Shown piece by piece: positions 57,062 through 64,000 of a stretch of DNA of 64,000 bases. Under the pieces are notes generated by a model. That model searched no databases. It saw only the letters and a program-made list of their open reading frames with translations, and was not told the origin of the DNA. Position 1 is the stretch's first letter, and the number at the start of each line of letters is the position of its first letter. Made by a program: the position numbers and the translations under genes. The stretch comes from Vesta saturnalis (taxonomy: Eukaryota > Arthropoda > Insecta > Coleoptera > Lampyridae), in the NCBI GenBank assembly GCA_036346205.1, contig JARFJB010001945.1, forward strand, positions 514,501 through 578,500. The letters run 5' to 3'.

Positions 57062-57713
57062 CCCATACGTAAAGGAAACCGAAAATATCGTGTACAAACA
57101 TTTTTTCTTAAACCAGATCACAATACCTTCCTTACGTATCAGTCGCATATGATTAACGCGTAAGCGTTGTGATATTTTCGGAAGATAAAAATTGTCATAT
57201 TTAACAGCTTTCTAATAAGCAGTGCAGCCTAGTTCTTGTACGTGCAGTTTAATTGTGGCTATTTCGTTATTAAACTTTTCAATGCTATTTACTGAACGCT
57301 ATATAACAAATTCAACGAATATGTTTTTTCGATACTCTCAGATTTAGCAAATGGAGAGACCTTTAAATCATTCCAAAATGAGATATGTCTGATCGATTAT
57401 GACGATTACGGAAAAACTTGACAAATTAGAAAGTTATTTATTTACGTACTAGTACAAAATAAAATAGAAAGTATACTCAAACGATAAAGGGAAATTAACA
57501 TCTCAGGAAAGGTTAACGCCACATGCGAATGAACTTCTGCCGCTGCATATTAAAATGCGTTATTATCGTCTTATACATATAATAAGATATTATAACATTT
57601 ATGTCTCTAGTTATTTAAACAAGTTGAAAATAGTGATTATGAATTAAATATTTATAAATCTTTGACAAAATTGTATTTAAAATGATTTTTTTTCCAGTGT
57701 TTATGTCACAACT

Positions 57714-59274
57714 ATGCAATCAATTTTTAGTTGCTAAGGGTTGCTGAGCACGTTATATATAACTTAGAACCTTGCAACCACGTATCTAAAACGTTTTACT
57801 TTCGCTTGCTTGCGTATTAAATAGGGGAGAGGGGTACATTTCAATGTAGGGAACATTTGAACACTATTTTTGCACCAAGGTTCTTAAATGACAAATGATT
57901 GACTGTGCAATACACATATAACCTAACCATCTACAGACCTTGTTTTTGAACTAGTAGAGAACATACGCACACGGGTGGCGTCGGTGTAGTTGCTCTGCGT
58001 TGCGTGTGGAATGCTTATCGATTGTCAACTGTAGCCATAACGATGTATTTAATTAAATGATTTTTTTAATTTCTTGAAGTTTTACGGATTATTATTAAAA
58101 TTAGATATACAAAACTTTATATCGCTGAAATCAGAAAAAATAAAGAATTTAATCAGCTAATTTTCGCTAAAAAGGTAAGTTAGGATTGTAATTCAAAAAG
58201 CAGTGATTAATCTTAAAATTATCTATCAAAAACCTCTTTAAGATTTTACTGTTTTTTTGATAACTAACGTGCCAACGTTGATTGAAACTTTTAACGATTT
58301 TCAGTTTTTCACAAATAAATCGGAAACTTGGCAACGATGGTCAATTTTCTTGCCGGCTTCTAAATCTTCATGTAATTCTGCCTCTCTCCCCCTAAATGCT
58401 AGTAAAATGTACATCGAGTGCCACTAGTAGATATCCCCTCGGTACCCCTATTTATCTCCCAAAATGACGTGGCCGTTACCCAAAAGTGTATCCTGGTAGG
58501 AAGAGGAGGTTGAACACAAACTCTAGAAAAAGGAAGTGGAAAATTTTAAGCGAGACCGCGAAAAAGAATAATATTGAAGAAGAAATTTAAGGTCAACAAA
58601 AAAGGAACAAACACTTAACAGGAGAGGTGAAATCATCAATGGTGAACAAACAGTAATAAGAAATAAAGACAAAAATTAAGGTCTGGAGTTTGAAACAGAC
58701 AAGGAAGACAATTACTTAACTGATGTTGATTTAGGTGGTTTAGAGATCTTAGGAGAAATGTGTGTTGATAAAGAAGTAGAACAAACCAAAAGCAGCTGTT
58801 TTAGTAAAGTTTGTTGACAAAAGTGTTAAGTATTATGTAGCAACAATAAGTTTAAAGCTAGAGAAAGCTGAATATAAAGTGAATTACTTAAAAACAAAGA
58901 TAACAAGGCAAGAAGACTTGTATACATTTTCTGAATGTTGAGGTGTTAACATTAACATCATTCTTAAGTTACCAAAACCCATTATACATAGTCGTACCGT
59001 ATGAACAATATCGCTAGTGGCATTTGGTATCGTTTTCAGTCTATACACTGTATTTTATTCACTTTGTACAAAACCACCCCTGGGTTAGTTCAAATCTGCC
59101 CCATGTAGTGAACAGATTTGAACAAATGCAATATTAAAATTCGGTTAGTTTATTTTGTTACTTCTCAAAATAATGTTCAAAACAAAAATTACGTTCGAAG
59201 TACGAGTTACTACGTGATTGCTAGGTACGTAAGATTTAGTTATTCACTTAGCAATCCTTAGCAATAAATAATTG
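57714..59274. mobile_element. Tigger-like element remnant with diverged inverted ends
   Basis: Left (57725-57786: tagttgctaagggttgctga ... ccttgcaaccacgta) and right (59209-59274: tacgtgattgctaggta ... agcaatccttagcaa) are diverged inverted repeats about 1.5 kb apart, bracketing Tigger-like C-terminal coding sequence. Confidence 0.5.
58500..58985 (+). pseudogene. Tigger/pogo-type transposase C-terminal tail
   Basis: Basic sequence (LNTNSRKRKWKILSETAKK) leads to AAVLVKFVDKSVKYYVATIS and KLEKAEYKVNYLKTKITRQE, then NINIILKLPKP. This pattern (a VKF-YYVA strand pair and a LxxPKP end) is what I know from the C-terminal tails of arthropod Tigger/jerky-like proteins. Stops and frameshifts occur near 58590-58680 and 58940. 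The DDE core is missing. It could in principle be the tail of a copy like that at 45178, but the two are 13 kb apart and need not be related. Confidence 0.5.
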
Positions 59275-59989
59275 GTTCCTAATGTCATGTCATTGTATAT
59301 TTCCGCATACAATTTTGTTATTTTTTTCCTAATTAATCATTTTCGTGATGTAATCAATCATTCACTTAATTTATGTCATAACCTTAGTGCAAAACGTATC
59401 CAGGTTCCAAAATTATGATATAGGGATATAGTGTTTTGAAGCAAATCACATTTGTTAATCTTTTTTCAAGTCCAGACCTAGTAAATATGAAAACAAGATA
59501 CAATGTGGTTTGAATGTTATGTAGAATTAGAAATTGAGGAATATAAATAAATCACCCTGTATCTTGCTTATCTGAAACCCAATAAATACAGGTTATTTAT
59601 AATCACCTGGGGGTTCCATATCTACTCCTAACCTAAGCGCATTTCCCAGTGAAAACCTTGCAAATGGTTGCTACCTGGGTTCTTTAACACAAGATCTACA
59701 AGTGCAACACGTATACGCTTTTGGTTAGAGACTTGTAAAGTTTTGTAACACAAGCCAACATGTACTAACCTGTGTAGGACTTATAATTACGGAAAATATT
59801 TTACAATTGTACGTCTGTTCTGTAACTCAAAGTTAACAGTTGTAAGTTTATGTTACGCATTCCATTACGATTGTAGGAAAATTTTAACTTTGCCTATAGG
59901 GTGGGTACGAATTTCTACATGTATTAGTTTAGAAGAAGTCATTGCTTGATTGACACACGAAGACGTATTTCGTGTACCATATCGATTGA

Positions 59990-60756
59990 GCGAAAGAACT
60001 GACTTCCCTCGGATAGAGAATTTGAGGAGCGATTTAAACTAAATAGAGTGCAATTCCGAGATCTCTTACGAGACCTATCTCCAGCTTTACGGAACGGCAG
60101 TAATCGTTAGTATGGGCTGCAGCCTTCACAGAAAATGTTGATTGCACTATACTGGTTAGGAAATGAAGGACAATACCATGGTGTGTGTGTGATATGAATG
60201 GTGTATCGAAAATGATAGTTTGTAGATGTGTACATGATTTTGTGGATGCTGTTAATAAAATAAAATTTAACGAAGTAATATCTTGGCCTGCTTACACTTT
60301 AGGCGTAATACAGGGCTTTTATGACATGGCCGGCATGCCCGAGGTACGTGGCGCCATTGACGGTATACTTATAAATATAGATGCTCCAAGTATTAATGAA
60401 GCAGCTTATGTAGACCGACACGGGATGATGTTGAGCCAGCTCAAACTGCGTTGAATAGAGCCCACAAGCGTAGTAGGAGAATTATTGAAAACGCACTTGG
60501 AATATTAAAAGAGAAATTTCCGTGTTTAAACCATTTACGAATTAATCCGGTCTTTGCTGGTAATATTTTTAAATGCTGTGCAACATTATGCAATTTATCT
60601 AAAGCGTATAATCAGTTTGGTGAAATGGATCAAGCAGTAGATCATGGAGTTGAATTTGTTGACACACCAAATCTCGAAGAGGAAAATCAACTCCCGACTG
60701 CTGCAGGAAATCAAGCCAGATTACAACAATTAATCGACCACTTTAGAGTTGCATAA
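59990..60756 (+). pseudogene. HARBI1-type transposase with the central catalytic part deleted
   Basis: The opening (about 59990-60180) can be read in changing frames (LNRVQFRDLLRDLSPALRNG, then LQPSQKMLIALYWLGNEGQY). 60185-60432 is continuous: MNGVSKMIVCRCVHDFVDAV, AYTLGVIQGFYDMAGMPEVR, GAIDGILINIDAP (first Asp) and EAAYVDRHG. At about 60425 it jumps to QTALNRAHKRSRRIIENALG (the Glu of the triad), and the reading continues to 60756 (LNHLRINPVFAGNIFKCCAT). About 80 residues, including the second Asp block, are therefore deleted. Family length is about 350 residues; about 270 can be read. It differs in sequence from the transposase at 51814-53543. Confidence 0.85.
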
Positions 60757-60944
60757 ATTTATAATACACTATCACAATTATGGGGTTTTCATTCTTTGCA
60801 ATAAATAACTACTATTTTCCTTAAGTAGCTTTCTCGTTTTATTTGAAAAATCATTAAGTATGAAATAATAATACAATATTAATACTGCATATATTTTTAC
60901 AAATTTAGGAAAGTAAGACTGTCATCATTATTATCCAATTTGGT

Positions 60945-61335
60945 TTTTTCAGTTTTGTGTCCCAGGTATTCATTTTGTAATTTTAGTTTTTCCTTTTTTT
61001 CGTTTTCGCATACCTTTTCTACAACTTGTGTTATTCGCTTTCTTTTACATGTAACCACTTTTGTTAGATATCAATATAACCATTTAAATCACACCCTTAT
61101 CTGTTTTATTCGGGGTTAATGTCGAGCTATCATCATGGAGAGTATCATTAATTGTGTCCCTCCTTTCCACAAGCGTAAAATTTGCTTGTGTATTAGACTA
61201 GGAGGGTGTATCGTCCCTTGATTCTAGTATGCCAAGCCCACAAGCTATAGGCGAATCTGTCCCAATAATATCTAAGACTGTCTTGTCTATTTTTGGCAAT
61301 TTACCCATGCCTCCTGTGCCAGTCTTTTTTACATT
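60945..61335 (-). pseudogene. Harbinger accessory (Myb/SANT-like) protein, C-terminal half
   Basis: Minus strand reading: KKTGTGGMGKLPKIDKTVLD, IIGTDSPIACGLGILESRDD and ANFTLVERRDTINDT, then Lys-rich sequence ending in KGKTKITK-type residues. A Gly-rich stretch, a PIDxxVLxIIG motif, a Ser/Thr-rich linker and a basic coiled tail fit the C-terminal half of the Myb/SANT-like ORF1 proteins of Harbinger elements. The DNA-binding head is not seen upstream. It is convergent with the transposase at 59990-60756. Confidence 0.5.
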
Positions 61336-62189
61336 ATCGAATTTTAACTAAAATAGGAGATTTAAAGAAGACTCAATATCTTTTTTTTTTTTTTTTTGAT
61401 TACAATAAATACTCCGCTCTTGCGTGGGAAATGAAAAGGAAACAACTCTAAAACCGGTAGCATTTAAACATTCCTTACAGTCACCGGACAATTAAGTAGC
61501 GATATTCATTTTAATAGGTGAGCTTTAAAAAGAAAACCAAATAAGAACCTAGGTGACCTTGGATTCGCCGGTAGTATTTTTGCAAAACACTCTATTATTA
61601 CTATAATACAAATTTACATAACATCTACCCGATAAGATGCTTTCCGTTTTTATAATTTTAAGAATCTGTTTTAAGTCAAATTACAACATCAAACACTCGC
61701 CATTGCACTTTTATTAAGATTTTGCCAAAGTGTATCTCTTGCGTATGGTCAATCTTTCTCGACCGGCATTACGCATATGCTTCGAGCAAGAGTTGCCAAC
61801 TCTTTCCACGGCTTCACCTTGTCCTCTTTACGAAGTGTATCAGAGAATGCCCCAAAAAGAACCTCTTTAATTTAATTTAATTTTCATAAGCCATTGCATT
61901 TTCAAATCGAACACCACTTGTTTTGAAGCATTTTAACTATTAACTACTAAAATTAATTTCAAACCTAACTTGTCTAAACAAGTTGTATACATACGCAATA
62001 ATACACATGTCCCAAGAACGTTTACCGTTCTTGCGCACTTTAACTACACTTGTAGAAATATTCTCCATTATTACAAGCCATTCTAAGAACACTGTGTTAC
62101 AGAAATTAACAGGAATTGTAGCTACAGATGAATGTTTAACAAGTTCTACACTTGTTACAACTGTAGGTTTTGTGTTACAGGCCCCTGGT

Positions 62190-62690
62190 TGCTAGGTAAA
62201 AAATTTGAAAAATAGTGGACCATGAGTGACAATATGGATTATCAGCATATTCATTTTAAGAACTGATAATTGATCATAACTTTGATTACTGTGTTGCCAA
62301 TGAGATAACATCATGGTGTACACCACATCAACCATGTTCGGGTAGTCATTGTAAATGATGATCTCTCATATCTCGAATTCCAACTAGCCAATTCTAAAAC
62401 TCGAAAAAAAATGGCGTCACATGCGTACATATCGCGTTCTTAATTATAGTATAAATTAGAAAGTTTTAAATGTCGACGTCTTATACCTAGAATCTCGAAT
62501 CCGGTAATTTTAAAATTCGGAAAAAATGGCGATACATGCGTACTTATTGAATTCATAATTACACTGAACAATGTTCATTGAGTGATAAAAAGCATACAAG
62601 TAAAGTAACAGGAAAAATGTAATACGTTACACGGCACGTGAGTTCTTTTCGAGCTCTATAATTTTCGCCATTGTAGTTAACTAATCTTTA
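62190..62690. other. non-coding stretch with an imperfect tandem duplication
   Basis: Two related units (about 62380-62455 and 62492-62566) share atctcgaat, a run ending in aaaatggcg and acatgcgtac, about 112 bp apart. No coding signal. Confidence 0.55.
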
Positions 62691-63870
62691 TATCAGGTAA
62701 GCTATTTTTCAATAATGGTCAGACTTGAACCACTTTTCCGATTGCAAGTACCTCCTATACACATACGACTAGAATATTTTGGTAGTTGTGACACTTTCGG
62801 TTATACTGCTTATTTTAAATAGAACGCCATATATGTTATTACATTTTCGAATTCCTCTCAAAATTTTAGGCCGATTTTGTATATCAAGTCAGATACCTAA
62901 GTCTAAGGATTTTTGATTCAATTACATTTTTATGTCAAAAATGATGTACACCTGCCTTAAAATAATGATTAATTTTTCCTATAAGGAAGACTTTTTTATT
63001 TACTTTAGGTAGAGTACCTTGTTGGAAATAGCCTAACTGATTAGACGTTTGTGACATTTCAATATTTACTTAGCAGGTTGTTCAAAAAGTACTTGAGAAA
63101 AATGACAAACGTAATTTTTTTCAATAGCAACCCCAGATTTTTTTTTTAATTTATCTGAATAGTGATTAAAAATAGAGGTAAATTTTTATAAGATTATCTA
63201 TTCCGAAAATTTGTAGTTTTCTAAATATTGCCAATTTAATGTTTTCAAATAGCGACTCTAACTCTGGTATAATAATTACTCTTAGTTGGCTAAGACAAGA
63301 CGGCGTTGAAAAACAATCAAATTTTTTTACAATATCATTTGGATAGATGAAGCCAAATTTACAAAAAAATGGAGCATTTAATCGCCATAGTTCTTGTTAT
63401 TGGAATGATTCGAACTTAAATGTATTTAGAGAACAACATGTCTTGGCATTTTAACGTTTATTGTGCGGTAAGAAATGGTAGCGGCGTGGCACTACATCTT
63501 TATCAAGAAAACTTAAATGGTAAGTTAAAGATTAAACCTGTTTTACCAACATGATGGCGCACCTCTACATGGTGGATATCTTATCGATAAACTTTTACAA
63601 AATACTTTTAACGATCGGTGGATAGCCAACACTGTTCCTTTCCTTTCGCCACCCCGCTCCCCGGACCTGTTAGTGCTCGATTTTTTTTTATTTGGGGTAC
63701 AATCAAGGGTCAAGTGTATAACTCTCCCTTAACAACTATGGAAGATTGCATGCAGCGAGTAAGGAATGAATTTACGAATTTAAATCCCGGATCAAGAAGA
63801 AAAGCAACCCTTGAACTGTCACCCTGTGGACAAATTTTAAGGATCATACGGTAGATAGTTGTTTTGTTTT
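62690..63870 (+). mobile_element. DD41D-related element remnant
   Basis: 62795-62880 (ctttcggttatactgcttat, ttttaaatagaacgcc, ctcaaaattttaggcc) is a decayed match to the left arm of the element at 21860. A transposase remnant follows at 63330-63855. No right arm is seen before the window ends. Confidence 0.6.
63330..63855 (+). pseudogene. Tc1/mariner (DD41D-related) transposase fragment
   Basis: Plus strand in shifting frames: NIIWIDEAKF (first Asp, about 63340), GAFNRHSSCYWNDSNLN, WHFNVYCAVRNGSGVALHLY, FYQHDGAPLHGGYLIDKLLQ (second Asp, about 63545), NDRWIANTVPF, a SPPRSPDL block and FFFIWGTIKGQVYNSPLTTM to the stop at 63852-63854. It resembles the enzyme at 22666-23740 in its order of motifs. 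The N-terminal HTH part is not readable upstream, and several frame changes and stops are present. Confidence 0.8.
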
Positions 63871-64000
63871 TTTAAGGTCGAATTCAAAAGAGTTTAAAAT
63901 TTTTGCGAGATTTTACTTGAACACCTTTTTTTCGGTTTTGAGACATTTATAAATGGAATTGTTATTTGTAAAATTACGTTTCACTTACAAGTGATACTGG

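Larger units (their letters stand above)
59673..62189. mobile_element. second PIF/Harbinger remnant with TIR-like ends
   Basis: The ends acctgggttctttaacacaa (59673) and ttgtgttacaggcccctggt (to 62189) are diverged inverted repeats. They enclose a HARBI1-type transposase (plus) and an accessory-protein remnant (minus), the same convergent layout as the element at 51124. A 3-bp target duplication could not be decided. Confidence 0.65.

Noticed and set aside
55963..57152. Open frames of up to 367 residues over the second GT array
   Set aside because: Repeat artefact. Only the terminal part below 56225 on the minus strand is real transposase sequence.

Overview
This 64 kb window is AT-rich nuclear DNA from an arthropod, most likely an insect with a large, repeat-filled genome. 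The reasons are spliced transposon genes with GT/AG introns, mariner, DD41D, PIF/Harbinger, ISL2EU, hAT, Tigger, Crypton-like, LINE and Ty3/gypsy remnants lying side by side, and long TA and GT microsatellites. A beetle-like genome would fit, but no single-copy host gene is present to fix the order. I see no convincing intact host protein-coding gene. Nearly everything readable is a decayed mobile element. The two possible exceptions are a THAP-domain exon pair and a tyrosine-recombinase gene, and both probably come from transposons too.

Layout. 172-2980: 5'-truncated Ty3/gypsy pol (minus). 3074-4144: short mariner copy with its TIRs. 5036-5384: two tRNA-like repeats. 6396-9410: decayed LINE (plus). 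9416-11028: DD41D Tc1/mariner element with about 235-bp TIRs. 11600-12980: second LINE fragment (minus). 15077-18319: Tc1/mariner element whose 3' end, right TIR and flank are repeated four times in tandem. 18534-18845: GT array. 19026-21855 and 21860-24505: two DD41D elements with very long TIRs, separated only by TATA. 24722-27413: mariner split by about 1.5 kb that carries two THAP-domain exons and a strong hairpin. 29770-30293: small MITE. 30409-33626: Crypton-like tyrosine recombinase interrupted by a 593-bp MITE and a 1.64-kb foldback palindrome. 33.6-39.0 kb: no recognisable genes. 39118-40447: hAT. 41100-42543: ISL2EU. 45178-45898: Tigger/pogo, cut by a 1.3-kb foldback (45899-47197). 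47204-47990: mariner fragment. 48816-49071: small MITE at the end of a TA array. 51124-53700: PIF/Harbinger element with TIRs and a TAA duplication. 55595-57061: Tc1/mariner transposase interrupted by an 840-bp GT/GC array. 57714-59274: Tigger-like remnant. 59673-62189: second PIF/Harbinger remnant. 62690-63855: DD41D-related remnant.

The most unusual structure is in the 51.1-53.7 kb PIF/Harbinger element. Its transposase (minus strand) and its MADF/Myb-like accessory gene (plus strand) are interlocked: the last exon of each gene lies wholly inside the single intron of the other. Other notable points are TIRs that have spread into transposase coding sequence, TIRs with mirrored internal duplications, foldbacks built of repeated CAGGGT modules, repeated loss of one catalytic aspartate by small deletions, and a local run of indels at 16980-17280 that looks like an assembly or polishing error.
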